This document shows, one piece after another, positions 9,873 to 21,923 of a DNA stretch of 64,000 nucleotides. The translations under genes were made by a program, and so were the position numbers. Under the pieces are notes generated by a model. It was not told the origin of the DNA and ran no database searches. It saw only the letters and a program-made list of their open reading frames with translations. The DNA is from Iris pallida (taxonomy: Eukaryota; Streptophyta; Magnoliopsida; Asparagales; Iridaceae). The number at the start of each line of letters is the position of its first letter. Within the stretch, counting starts at the first letter, position 1. The stretch is taken from NCBI GenBank assembly GCA_029216955.1, contig JANAVB010009599.1:685417-749416 (forward strand). The letters run 5' to 3'.

Positions 9873-11690
9873 TGTCACACTCACTTCTTCTAATTAAGGG
9901 TATTTTAGACATTGTGCATTATTTTAAATTTATTTAAATGTTAATTAAATTGATTGCTGTGTGATTTGGATTGGTATTTTGATAGGGCCAGGATGGTATA
10001 ACCTTGGTCAACCTTGTCTAGAAGCCTAATAATGTGATTAGTTTTATTATTGGCTTATTAGATTTAATTTAGAATTTTACCTATTTTTCTAGAATTATTT
10101 AAGGATTTTTTAAGTCATTTTTGTATAAGCCTTTAAGCCTTTTGTCATTGGGCCTTTATAGCAACTTAGAGTGCTTGTCCCATGACTTCACCCTAACCCA
10201 AATACCCATCTACCCAGGGCCAGCCAAGCATAGCAGTAGCCCCCCTCTCATTTGTGAAGAAATCTCATAGCCTCCCTAGATCAAAACCCTAGTTTTCCTT
10301 TTCCTTCAAAACCCTAACTTTCTCATCCGATATGATTTGTGACAAACAAATTGCGTTACGACCATGGGGAGGAGAGAACTTGCTGGAGCACTCCTAGCAA
10401 GGAGTTGGAGGCATTTGCTCGGGAGAAACCGGTTGTCGAAACGCTCGAGGATTCACTTTCATTGAGATTCTGACTCTCAATAGGTAAACCTCGTTCTACC
10501 ATTGTTTCTTCCATAATTTCTTCATTTTAGAATCCATATAGGTACCCCAGACCAGTGCATGAAATTTGGTAGGATTGCGAATTCGTTTGATAGCCGTATC
10601 GGATACGTGTCGGTCCTATGGAACACGTGTTCGACGAAATGCCACTTAGAACTGAAAAGTGTTATTTTTTTATTCTGTTTTCACAAATCCCTTGCTAATA
10701 TTATTTGTAACAACTTTTGTGAAGACGGATAGGAAATCGACATCATTTTAGTGTCCGAATCGGACAGGGACACGCGTGCACGAGGCCCGTACACGGCCCG
10801 TGCATGTCCTGTTGTCCGAGCGTCGTAAATCGAGGCACAGGGCTCCGTTTCGCATGAAGTTTTATGAGCACGTGGGGGAAACCTCTGTCCACATGTCCGT
10901 AAAATTTCACGTCATTTCGTGAAGCGTAAGCGAAGAAATCTCACGTGCACTGTTCAACCCGCACTGTGCATGCGCTGAAAAGTGCCACTGACACGGCCTT
11001 CGTACGAGGACACGGCGCGTCGAGGAACCGTTCCAGGAGCATGAGCATGTAGCCCTATACCTAGACTACCTAGGGACTCAATCCCGAGTCGCGGCATGGC
11101 TCGAATCACGAGCCACGAGATCCGACACGCGCCCACGGGCACGTAAGCGCGGGCGCGCGCAGTTCACGCACGTGTTCGCGTGTCGCTGTGTCACGTAGAC
11201 ACGACATGGTGTCATGTCAGCATGTCTAAGACCTACCCTGGGACCCTACCTAGCTATGTACACGAGCACGAGGCTTCTCGTGTTGCGTACGACATCCAAT
11301 CGGACGAAACGTACGTGCACGACACGCAAATTTGGTTTTCTGATACGCACTCCGTGGACACGATAGGACACGGGTTCGACCCTGTTTACCCAAGCACATC
11401 ACACACATAGGCACCTTCGTGTTTGCCAAGTTTCGTGAATTCTAGTTGTGTATATTGCATTTTGGATATTGAGTTGGATTTCGGGTTTCGAATTATATAT
11501 ATATTTGAATTGTTTTATCATATTTCAAATTGATGATAATTAATTCATGTTTTCTGAGTTTATATGAAGTTATTAAGATTCTGAACTTTTGGGTTTTAGT
11601 CCCTAATTTTACTTTCAATCCCAGGTCTGAGTTTCATTTTCCTTCGTAAAACCAACATTCTTTCTCCCTATACATATATGTATATATTAG
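9873..11690 (+). repeat. 3' LTR of the chromovirus, first segment
   Basis: The LTR begins TGTCACACTC at 9873. It runs through an AT-rich stretch, a weak TATA-like TTTATAGC near 10153, a leader rich in ACCCTAA and AAACCCTAG, and a CpG-rich part with several CACGTG boxes. It is interrupted at about 11690 by AT repeats and a LINE, and resumes near 20124. The total LTR is about 3.3 kb without the insertions. No gene is present. Confidence 0.75.
10620..11175 (+). promoter_or_regulatory. Cluster of four CACGTG G-boxes in the LTR
   Basis: Perfect CACGTG palindromes occur at 10624-10629, 10869-10874, 10942-10947 and 11169-11174, with further ACGTG cores between them. In plants such boxes bind bHLH and bZIP factors. 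They are downstream of the likely transcription start, so a regulatory role is only inferred. Confidence 0.4.
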
Positions 11691-11730
11691 GATATGTGTG
11701 TATATATATATATATGCATATAAATAGATT

Positions 11731-11792
<62 letters not shown>

Positions 11793-11836
11793 TATATATA
11801 TATGTGTACATATTAATATATATAATATATTATTTT
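11690..11836. repeat. (TA)n tract at the 3' end of the first LINE
   Basis: A nearly pure TA dinucleotide run directly abuts the 3' end of the minus-strand LINE. Frames full of Tyr and Ile are by-products of the repeat. Confidence 0.9.
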
Positions 11837-12290
11837 GAAGAACCCAAGCTTTATTGAATGATAATAGCAAAATGCCGAAGCCAATACAAGAAGCGCGCCG
11901 CACATATGGCACGGCCCAAAACAAAGAAAGAAAATCGAAGTGTTGCCCACAAAACGGTCACAGGACCGAGCATCAGAGAGATCGGCGGCTAAAGCTAGCC
12001 CCTAAGGAAAAGATTCCCCGGCCCATCGGACGCACGGGGTCAACGAGGCAGTTGCTAAACGGTCAGTCCAGGGCTTCCCAAAACTGGTTCGATGTGTGAG
12101 TACACAGCCTCTTTCTTTTGAAGATTTGACGGCAACCTCTCTGTACAATAAAGGAGGCGGGAGCTGGCGTCCCTCGTATCTGTATTTGTTTCTGTTTTTC
12201 CATAAAACCCAAAAAGCGGCGGCAGCGACGATCTGGTGCCCGTGAGACTTGTTCCAGCTGGCTAACAGATCGTTGATGCCCCCGTGGGGA

Positions 12291-14300
12291 CTATGTTACA
12301 CCTGAATTGAAGTTGCGACCAAATGCCAGAGGCAGATTCGCCACAACGAAGGACGTGATCGGCGATTCAGTTTGGTGATCTATGCAGTGGCATCTGGACG
12401 CCAGACTAAACCGAAGGATCTGACGGCGTCGTCCGTTGGAAGTTTCCGGCGTGCGGCACGCCAGAGGAGGATTGACCATTTTGGAATACATGTGTTCCAA
12501 AACTTGTCGGAGGGGAGGTCGTAGCCTGGATGTCTCTGGTGATGGCTGGCTGATGCGAGGGTGAAGAGACCACTGGGGTTGGGGACCATCTGAGGACGTC
12601 CTGTGCGTCATTGATCGACAGATGAGAAGCGGCCAGGCTCGCCAAAGCCGCCGGCCAAGCCAGCGAACTCTATCCCAATTCCACCCAGACGCGCCCTCAT
12701 CCCATAAGTCACGGATCTGGCACAGCGACGGAGTAATCTCGTTGGGCCTGAGGATGACGTCCCCCAACCAGCGTTCCTTGCATGCCTGCGAGTGACCATT
12801 GCCCAATGTCAAACGCAAGTGCGGTTCCGCAAGGTTACGGCCCCGGATGATGCGCCGCCACGATGCAGAGGATCTGTTGTTGGCAGACGCAACTGTCAAG
12901 TGACAGAATCTGGAGTATCTCGTACGCATGAACCTGGTCCAGATCGAATTCTCGGAGCGTAGTTTCCACCACAATTTAGCCGAGAGGGCGTCGACCAAGT
13001 TGTCAAGCCTGCAGAATCCCAGGCCTCCCTCATCAGTTTTGGCCATGGTAGCCCAACTGGCCCAGTGGTGCTTGTTCTTCCCTCGAGATGACCCCAAAAG
13101 AATTTGGCGAGGATGGCTTCAATAGCATGTAGCACTTTGATGGGGGAGCATACCGCAAGGGTGTATATGGGGATGGAGTAGGACGTGCTTTATGAGAATT
13201 AACTTACCCCCGGGAAGGGTTGCGTTGTGCCAGCCCGCGATTTTCTGACGAATCTTTCTGACCATGAGATCGAAAATGCCAGCGTTCGTTCTGCCGTACA
13301 CCATCGGACATCCTAAGTAAAGGAAGGGGGTAAGCTGTGGAGAAGGAGGTCATGGTGGACAGCACGGCCGAGTGTGTTCTATCGGCTTTATGATGGGTAT
13401 ATCATGCTCTTGCTGTTGTTAATTTTCTGGCCAGAGCATCTAGAGTATCTAGCTAGAGTACTCATAACCACCTCAATGGCTCCGATCGCACCAGCGGAGA
13501 AAATGATGATGTCGTCCGCGTACGCAAGATGAGTTATGAGAGGGCAACCTGTCGTTGTGTGAAAGTGCTGGAATCCGGGATTCGCGGCATGATTTTGAGG
13601 TTTCTGCTAAGGGCTTCTGCCGTGATGATAAAAATGGTGGATGAGAGAGGATCTCCCTGTCTGACTCCGCGAGTAGCCTTGAAGAAACCCTGAGCTTGCC
13701 CGTTGATTACGGTGGAGAACCAGGAGTTGTTGATGGATCTAAAGATGATGTCGATAACAGGTTCCGAGAAGCCAAAGCCTCTGAACACCCAGATCATGAA
13801 CTGCCAGTCAGACGGTCGTAAGCTTTTTCCATGTCCAGTTTGATGGCGACGTTCCCTCCTCTAGACGGAAATTTCATGCAAGTGATCATCTCTTGCGCTA
13901 GAAGGATGTTATCGGTGATATTACGCCCTTTCACGAAACCGCTTTGTTCTTCGGATGATTCTGGGGAGGAGGTCTGACATTCTGGAGGCGATGATTTTAG
14001 AAATAATTTTGTTGGTGAAAGTGCATAGACTGATTGGTCTGAAGTCTTTAAAGGTCTCCGGGTTATCTTTCTTGGGTATGAGGATGATGTGGGCGGAAGA
14101 TATAGATTTCGGGTACGTGGCTCCTTTAAAGAATGCGGTTAGCCTCCCATAGGTCGGGCTGAATGATGTCCCAGCAAGTCCGAAAAACACCCGTTGAACC
14201 CGTCCGGACCCGGGCCTGTTAGCATTAATGGACCACACCGCGGTCTTAACCTCGTCGACAGAGGGAGGCGCAGAGGATCTCGTTATCCCTGTCGCCAATC
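12291..14300 (-). pseudogene. LINE 1 reverse transcriptase and C-terminal zf-RVT region
   Basis: On the minus strand the RT begins near 14300 with a segment containing ISSAHIILIPKKDNPE and FRPISLCTFTNKIISK (14120-14000). GVRQGDPLSS lies near 13650. The catalytic box reads A-Y-A-D-D at about 13511-13526, with both aspartates intact. Downstream, near 12480-12380, is a zf-RVT-like segment (WSILLWRAARRKLP). The domain is split by several frame changes, for example near 13920 and 13800, so it is not functional. In the family this enzyme copies LINE RNA at a nicked target. Confidence 0.85.
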
Positions 14301-14739
14301 AGGGATGGGATCTCGGACAGGAATCCGTCGTCTTTAACCACCGCCTCTTTGGAAAACAAGTTAGAAGAAGTTTGGCTGCCATCTGAATGCTCTCCTGATC
14401 GTCAAGAATGACCATTTCCGTCGCCGATACGGTGGATCTTAAGAGAGTTTCTACGCCCTTTGACGCATTTGTGAAAGAAGCCAGAGTTCTTGTCCCCTTC
14501 CATGTCCCAGGCTAATCTGGCCTTTTGACGCCAGAATTCAGTTTCAACTTGATTCTCGATTTAAGGATGGCCTTGGCGAGGTTGAGAGAAGCGCGGTTCT
14601 CCGGGGAACTAACGACAGCAAACTCGATCTCCGCACTGGTGACATCGTCCTCAGCATCCTTAATGGCTTGGAAGATGTCTCCGAACGCCATTTTGCTCCA
14701 TGCTAAGGGCTTTTCTAGTAGCTTTGAGTTTGATAGCTA

Positions 14740-15440
14740 TTCTGACCAGAGGATCCGGGTGAGTGGCAGAAGTCCAAGCCTCTTCCACGATGTTTTTGAA
14801 CTGAGGGTGATGGCGCCAAAAATCGAGGAAGCGGAATGATTTTTTGATGGGGTTTTGAGTTGTTGATCTCGAGGAAAAGAGGGGAGTGGTCTGATTCGGT
14901 GGAGTTCAGGTGAGAGATTACTGATCACTCCCAAATCCGCCCAACAGTCATTAACCATGGCGCGGTCAAGGCGGGAGAGCTGCCTGCGCGATCCTTCTTG
15001 CATGTTGCACCAAGTGAACTGGTTGCCGAGGAAGGGGATATCGGAAAGGTGCGGTTAAGGCAAGTTGTTGAAGTCCTCCATGGCCGAAAGAGGGGGGTCC
15101 CGACCACCGATTTTTCCTCTCTGCAAGAAACCGTGTTGAAATCCCCGATGCAAAGCCACGGCATACGTCATGGGGAAGGGAGGTCCCCGACAGCAAATCC
15201 CAAAGAAGTCTACGTTCCGGGATGAAGCAGCTACCGTGGATGGCCGAAAGAATGACTCGGGACTTGAAGGCGGGATGTTCAATCCAACAGAGAGGGCCTG
15301 GGGGGAGTCGTCAAAATGCCGAAGCGGAACTCAGCGGTGAAGAAGATCCAAATGTCGTGACATCCGGAGATCGCGAAGGGAATCCCAGCTTGAGTTGGAT
15401 ATCTTTCATTCTTTTGTGGGGGATTTTGGTTCAATAATGA
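14740..15440 (-). pseudogene. LINE 1 apurinic-type endonuclease remnant
   Basis: The minus strand encodes the end of an exonuclease/endonuclease/phosphatase-fold domain. MPWLCIGDFNTV at 15164-15129 carries the conserved GDFN motif, and downstream LSRLDRAMVN near 14970 is the family's SRLDR.. segment. In L1 elements this enzyme nicks the target DNA. The upstream part, near 15440-15180, is in other frames with stops. Confidence 0.8.
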
Positions 15441-15939
15441 CAAGAAGATCAATCCGATTGGATTTGGTGAGGCTGATGATCCGATTCAAAGTCTGTTTAT
15501 TCCCTATGCCACGCGTTCCAAGAAAGAATGTTAGGCATTAAGATAGGAGGTAGGGGTGTTTTGCAGCTTTGCGGCGGATCTCGTGGTCATTGCCGTACGC
15601 TGTCTTTGTTTCTTAGACTTCTTCTTTTTTCTCTGAGAGTTGTGTTGGGGTTGCTGCAGACCGCTGCAAGATCCCTATCTGAGCACGAGTTAATGGCTTC
15701 AGCCGCCGAAGGGGGCGTGCCGGATCTTCACACTCTGCAGAGCGCAGAGAGGATTGCCGCGATCTAGGAAACCCGCATTCTGAGCCTGCCAAAATCTGCC
15801 GGTGAGAGGGAGGACTTGCGAGGAGGTAAGATGGCCGAGCAGAGGGGGAGGGGAGGATCGGCAGAGGATTGCGCCTCAGCTTCCTCACATGGGAGTGTGA
15901 TCTGGACCGTCCGAAGGCAGAGCACTGGGAATCACAGGT

Positions 15940-17622
15940 TCAAAGGAGGATGTTTGGGGGGGAGGCGAGTAGATGGGGGTGATGGAGGGGATTTGTAGGG
16001 GCACAATGGCGAGGTCGTTGGGGGGAGGGAGGGAGGTTAGGGAGGCCGCCAGAGGTAGGCGTCTCCGGGGAGCAATCAGCCGGGTCAAAGTCAGGGCTTC
16101 GAAGGAATTGTGAAGAGTGATTGCGAGAGAGGGGAATGTGGGTTAGGGAGGCAAACGGATACAGGCGTAACGGCGCCCTCAGGATCCAATTCGAGAGCAC
16201 CGGAGGACTTAAGGAGAGTGATGGCGAGAGACGGGGGTGGATCGGAGACAGAAGCGGTTTGGGTGGGGGAACTTCGAGAGGGGGATGAGGGGTTTGGGGA
16301 CAGGATCCGCGTAGAGGGGCGGGAAGTTGGTTTCCTGGGGCATGTTTCTTGAGTTCCGGGTGAGCACGGAAGCAGTGTTGTAGAGAGTGTCCGCACATCT
16401 GGCAGTGTTGGCAGAAATGATGCTGTTGTCGTACAGCGCCTGGCTGAATGTCTGATCTCCGAGTTCTATCTCGATCGATTTGGGCGGTTCGTTAGCGATG
16501 TCCAGCTCAACGCAAATCTTTACGTAGTTGCATTTAGAGAGGTTTTTCGTTTCTTCGGCGATGGCCACCAGGGTACCGAAGGAGCTGGCGATCCTCTTGA
16601 GGGCTGCTGCAGGAAAGCACACTAGGGGAGATTGGGGAGAGTTATCCAGGAGGTGATGATTGTCGAGTCAATTTTGGGATTGAAGTTCGGTGACCATTTG
16701 ACAATCTTGGCAAACTGAGTGTCAATTTTGGTCGATCCTTTCGCCCACACTTTGTCGAAGTCCTGGTCGGAGGAAAGGTGGAGAACAAGTGTTTGGGGTC
16801 GAGAGGGGCAATCCGGTAAGTCGACGAGAGTCCCCAGCCGAGACGGACTCCCGAACGAAGAGATTTTAGGGCATCCGGAGCCGAACTTGAGGACCAAAGT
16901 TCTGATGAAGGGGAGGATAGGGATCGGACTTCCTCGTGGGAGAAGGGGACACGGATAGGGTATCCGTCCGATGGCGGTGTCAGAGTGACGTTTGGCAGAA
17001 CCACGTCCTCGGCCGGAAAGGAACCAGACTGAATCCGATCAGGCCTCAGGACATCCGCGAAGGAGAGGGAGCTGTGAGGGTGCTGTATACCGGAGGTTCC
17101 ATACCGGAGGACGATGGCGAGCCGCGTCTCGAGGTTGGTGCAACATCGGCAAAGGTCCGGGTAGGGGGGACCAGCCGAGGAGGACGGAATAGCACTGTTG
17201 GGGGGTGGTGGGCAGGTGACTACTAGGGGAATCGGGGCCTGACCCGGCAAGGGCTGGTCGAGAGGGAACCGCGAGACGCCACCCCGGGAGACGGGTGAAG
17301 TACTGGGGAGGTGGAGCCGCTGGCGAGAAGGGGATGGCGGGATGGAGCCCGACAGGCGCGAAGGGGAGGGCCGGAGGGTGGGGGACCCCAAGAGTGGAAG
17401 GACCCACAAGGGGGCAGAGGGAAAATGTGAGACGGGGGTCTCACAGAAGGGGTTGGGTCCACCATGCTCACACACAGCTGCGTAGGGGGAACCACGTGGG
17501 AGGGACCCACGAAATGGGGTGGGGGCATGCGTAAGCCCAACTGCGCAAGGGAAGAACCACAGGAGGCTGCCACCAGGGTAGCCCACGTCCTGTGCCAAGT
17601 AAGACTTGGTGATTCCTGCCAA
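15940..17622 (-). pseudogene. LINE 1 ORF1 (DUF4283-like RNA-binding protein with zinc knuckle)
   Basis: The minus strand encodes the plant LINE ORF1 in several frames. A proline-rich N-terminus (17622 to about 17050) is followed by a short SFADVL motif, a segment resembling DUF4283 (16900-16480, including FAKIVKWSPNF), and a CCHC-like unit MCGHSLQHC near 16398. The same order is found in the second LINE at 32465-33976. Frame changes near 16890, 16620 and 16400 break the protein. ORF1 proteins of this type bind the element's RNA. Confidence 0.75.
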
Positions 17623-18498
17623 GGGACAATAGGGGATGTTCGCGCGCTGTGGGGGCTACCAGCTGCTCCACGCGGGTGGGGACCGCGCACGGGTCATCAG
17701 AAGGGAGAGAAACCCCTGCGCTAAACAGCAGAGCCAATTTGCGCATGAGAATTAAATGGCGGGTCCCCCGAGGTCTGGGAAGCGTGTACGCCCACGCTCA
17801 GCTCACGAGGAGCACTCCCTCCGAAGCGACCGGCCCCGTGGTGAGCAGGTCGGATGGGACGAAGACATCGGTGCTGCACACGCCATCGACGGGGAATCGA
17901 GGCCGGGCCATCCGCTGACGCGACCACCGGGGACGCTCTCCGGGAGCGGGGGTACGAGGCCAATGCAACGGAGAAGCGGCCGGCGGCGACGAAGGAGACC
18001 GGTGCCCGTCACAGCAGCGGGAGGAGGGTCTTCTCGGCCCACGCCAGGGACGGAGGGGTGCGGCCAGCACAGCGGGGGCGCCAGCACGACGTGGCTCTGC
18101 CGTAGCAGAGCCGAGGATCGGTCTACCAGGGCGGTAAGCTCTCGCGGCCAACGAGCGAGAGGAGGAAGAGGTTGGAAAGTGACGGGGGACGCCGGGGAAC
18201 TCCGAGGAGGAGGGGAACCTAAGATGGAGGCAGAGAGGATCGTGGTGGCCGGCGGCGCTGCCCGAAGCGGGAGCGACCAATCCGGCGCCAACCGGAAGCA
18301 CGGGGAGGTCTCCCCTTGGCATGGGAGAGGCTGGGGAAGAGGAGACCCGCCGGAGGCGGCCACGACTCCGACTCCTACTCCGACGGGAGCGCGGGAGGAG
18401 TCCGGCGGAGCCGACTGACCGACCGGCGGAGAACATGATCGGAGGGGGGGGAGGGGCCAGGAGGGAGGGAGGGGGTGGAGGAATCGGGCATCCTCCAA

Positions 18499-18624
18499 AT
18501 TCTTATATATATTATTTATATTTTTTTATATATATATATATATATCATATATATATATATATATTATATATATTATATATATATATATTATATAATATAT
18601 ATTTATATTTTTTTTATATATATG

Positions 18625-18711
<87 letters not shown>

Positions 18712-18712
18712 C
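18499..18712. repeat. (TA)n tract at the 5' end of LINE 1
   Basis: About 210 bp of TA-rich simple repeat separates the LINE 5' end from the next GC-rich block. It holds no gene. Confidence 0.9.
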
Positions 18713-19457
18713 CCCCTTCTCTCGGCGCCATCTCGCCCCCCCTTCCCTCTCCCCTGTCCCTCCCGGCGCTCCCCCCCTCCACTTCCGACCGTTCAAGGGT
18801 CCCCCGCCCTCCCCCCGGAGATCGCTCCCCACCCCCCTCCTTCTCGCTGAGCCTCCTCCTCCGGGACGGCGCCCCCCTCCGGCGCTGGCCCCCCGCTCAG
18901 CCCTCCCGCCGACGCCCCCGCCCCCGGGAGCCGCCCGGGCACCACCCCCTTCCCCGGGCTGAGCGCCACCCTCGGGCGGCCCGCCCACCTCGCCAGTGCG
19001 CGTCACTGGGATAACGGTCCTGCCTCGGGCAGTGCACCTGTCTTCCCGCCCTCGGGGCCAGTGCCCCGCGACTGGAGTGCCCTTCGATTTTTGAAATTCG
19101 TTTCGAATTACGTTTTTCCTTTCCCCGTAAAAAAAAAAACAAAACAAAACAAACCCCACCCCTAGGGCCCTACGCCAACCCACCCCCCTTGGGCCCCACG
19201 CCCTTCCACCCCCCAATGTTCTCGGACGTGTGACCACTTGGCTGACCGCCTACGAACTGTTCGTTTTCAACTTTTCAAAATTTCGGGTTTTCGAAATTTT
19301 GAACACCAGTCACTACTTTTGTGTTTTTCTACTTAGATTAGTGTTTCCTACCTCATTTGCCAAGGCCTTTTATGCTTTTCGCCTATGGTACCTGTAAGCT
19401 CTTTTTGAGCCACTACTTTTATTTCAATAAATTGCTGTTTAAAAAAAAAAAAAAATA
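18713..19457 (+). mobile_element. Short GC-rich retroposon with poly(A) tail
   Basis: A sharply bounded 745 bp block starts in very C-rich sequence (18713-19230), passes through a T-rich 3' UTR-like part with TTTCAATAAATTGCTG at about 19421-19436, and ends in an A-run from 19441. The AATAAA signal followed by poly(A) on the + strand marks a reverse-transcribed RNA. It is opposite in orientation to the neighbouring LINE and carries no RT. It could be a LINE derivative with only 5' and 3' parts, or a processed transcript. I do not recognise a coding region. Confidence 0.55.
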
Positions 19458-19918
19458 AAAAAATAAAAAAATAAAAAAAAATATATATAATTTCCTTTAA
19501 TAATTTGTGTATATATGTATATATATGATATATTTATAGAGTTGTATATATAACCAAATTAACTCAGATTTGTACCCCCTAACAGCAAACAACAGCACTT
19601 CACACACACACAGAATATATATATATATATAATATATAATATATATATTAATATCTATATATATATATAATATATATATATAGATATATATATATATTTT
19701 TTTACATATATATATATATATCTATATATATATATATATATATATCTATATAAATAATAATATATCTAGAATATATATATATAATATATATATTATATAT
19801 ATATTATATATATATATCTATATATTATATATAATATATGATATTATTATAGAGTTGTACATATAACCAAATTAACTCAGATTTGTACCCCCTAACAGCA
19901 GCACTTCACACCACACTG

Positions 19919-20002
<84 letters not shown>

Positions 20003-20075
20003 CAGCAGCACTTCACACACACTGAAAAAAAAAAATATATATATATATATATATCTATTTTTATATATATATATA

Positions 20076-20123
<48 letters not shown>
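19458..20123. repeat. AT satellite with repeated 35-70 bp islands
   Basis: Long (TA)n tracts are interspersed with a repeated island. The string AACTCAGATTTGTACCCCCT and its flank occur at about 19550-19610 and again at about 19860-19920. A shorter part, CAGCAGCACTTCACAC, recurs at about 20003. This looks like local segmental duplication within the microsatellite. There is no gene. Confidence 0.8.
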
Positions 20124-20126
<3 letters not shown>

Positions 20127-21609
20127 GTTTGCTTGTGTAGTAACCTAGGGAGTATTGAGTTAGATTAGATTGTCCCAAGTAGCCTAGAATGGCCGAGTCG
20201 ACCGACAAGTTGACCAAATTGACAAAAGTCAACTTTGGGTCAAACTTGATCCAAATCGATTCAAACGAACTTAGAATGACTTGAAAACTTGTGCTTGACC
20301 CTAAAATTAGTAAATGGACTAGTTACCTTCATTGACCAGGTTTGACCAGAGTTGACCAGGTTTGATCAGGTTTGATCAGGTTTGACCAGTTGACCAATGG
20401 TTGACTTTGACCTAGAAGGACCTAGAATCATGTAATTGCATTGTAGCATGCCTCATGATATTTTAGACCTTGTTATAACTTGTGGTTGTTTAAAATAGGA
20501 TTACATCACTCCAGTTCAGTTACACTTTCTCATCAGCAGCTTGGATTGCCAGGCGAGTGCATTCTCTGACCGTTTCATTCTTGCTTGGACATATTTACTT
20601 ATTATACTAGTTTACTTGTTGCTGTCACGAAGTTATCACGGATTAGTACTATATGGATCTCTTCATGCGATGTTATCCCCTCAGATATATCGGGTATATT
20701 ATGCTCATGTACTTATCATGTGCATCTTCTACTCATTGTATTTATATTCATTCATATATATACTCATGTGACATTCATGTACACTCATGATCATGTGAGC
20801 ATTCATGTATAACCCAGTGTTCATGTGGACCAGCTATCCATGTGAAACACTATCTTGTGCAATAACATAACTTGGACAGATCCTTGTGTACTGATTGAGG
20901 CAGGGGGAGTATTTTTTGGTTATGTGATCTACACCCTTTTCATGTACAACTCCAAACTAGATTTAAGTCATGTATACCTAAGCCAGTTTACATAACCAGA
21001 TTGTGCTCTACACCACGTAGTTAGTTCAGTTCTCTTATTATATCATGTATATCTATTTCCATATATAATGTTCTCTTTTACAGTCTTATTTCTTTATCAG
21101 CAGTTCATGTATATTATTCTATAGCTTGTTTATATTTTCTTTCATGTTATGATCTGTGTGAGAGATACGTATTCATTCCTGTCCTGACTGGACCTGTTGA
21201 AATATTACAGATGATGAGGATTGCTGCGACACTTACTATGGAGCAAGCTTAGTTGACACAGGTGACCTGGACCCTCAGGATTCAATAGTCGCTGAGGACT
21301 TGCCATTAGTTTAGATTAGACTTATATCATTTTCTAGTCATTGAGACATTATGATTGTATGGATATATTATTTATGGTGTGTTTTACACCGAGACTTATT
21401 ATTTATATTGTGACTCTCTTTTGAGATTATCTTATCTTCTTTTCCATCTTAGTTTGTGATTGAGATTACTTATTATGTTGTTCTCCATTCGGAGCATATT
21501 CTAGATTGTGTTAGATGTTGTGACCTAGGATAGCGTTCTACCGCCGACACTACAGCGTAGGCTGGACTTACCCCTTCTCGTGCCCTTACACTGGATGCGG
21601 ATCGTGACA
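20124..21609 (+). repeat. 3' LTR of the chromovirus, second segment
   Basis: Unique-looking LTR sequence resumes after the AT satellite and runs to TGACA at 21609. Its last 411 bases match the 5' LTR at window positions 1-415, which proves the assignment. The next five bases, AGTTT at 21610-21614, are the predicted target-site duplication; the other copy lies upstream of the window. After that the copia 5' LTR continues. Confidence 0.85.
20205..20415 (+). promoter_or_regulatory. W-box (TTGACC/T) array in the LTR
   Basis: At least nine TTGAC(C/T) cores lie on the + strand between 20210 and 20412, at about 20210, 20219, 20295, 20332, 20342, 20352, 20382, 20390, 20401 and 20407. Further GTCAA cores lie on the other strand. 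Part of it is a 10 bp tandem repeat of the form GACCAGGTTT. TTGAC is the WRKY-factor core, so stress-responsive binding is plausible. Position relative to the transcription start is unknown. Confidence 0.5.
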
Positions 21610-21614
21610 AGTTT

Positions 21615-21853
21615 GTGGTGATCCGTGTTGGATCGGGAGGAGCTTATAGAGGGTGTATTCTCTTTATTCCATTAGTGGAGTTTCTTCAAGGTTGGACTCC
21701 GATCGTCCCATGGTTTTTCCTGTAAGGATTTTCTACATCAAAATTCTTTGTGTCTGCGATTGTATTTGGCATTTTTGGTTTGTGTACTTTTGCTCGGTTC
21801 TATCGTAAGACTTTCTGGTTTGGGAGAACATTTTTCACGCTTCGTTCCTAACA
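21615..21853 (+). repeat. 5' LTR (3' part) of the host Ty1/copia element
   Basis: Sequence from about 21620 to ACA at 21853 matches the end of the 3' LTR (about 62665-62906). The chromovirus inserted into this LTR, so its first part lies beyond the left edge of the window. The end is fixed by the primer-binding site that follows. Confidence 0.88.
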
Positions 21854-21856
21854 AAG

Positions 21857-21869
21857 TGGTATCAGAGCC
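21857..21869 (+). other. Primer-binding site, initiator-Met type
   Basis: TGGTATCAGAGCC lies three bases after the 5' LTR. This is the standard plant copia primer site complementary to the 3' end of initiator methionine tRNA. Confidence 0.92.
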
Positions 21870-21923
21870 AGGTTCCAGAGAGGTGTTAGAAGTTGACAGT
21901 CAAATCAGAAAGTAGGGATAGAC

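Larger units (their letters stand above)
11837..18493 (-). mobile_element. L1-type LINE, antisense, inserted in the chromovirus 3' LTR
   Basis: Read on the minus strand the element has a 5' GC-rich leader (18493 to about 17630), a gag-like ORF1, an endonuclease, a reverse transcriptase and a C-terminal zinc-finger region, then a 3' end near 11837. Order and motifs are those of plant L1 LINEs. All frames are broken. Both ends run into (TA)n, so no target-site duplication can be defined. It is about 6.66 kb, close to full length, and closely related to the LINE at 28231-34715. Confidence 0.85.

Noticed and set aside
17756..18498. Long frames on both strands in the GC-rich LINE leader
   Set aside because: High GC content makes stops rare in all frames; composition is Pro/Arg/Ser-rich, with no domain, and several overlap in opposite directions.
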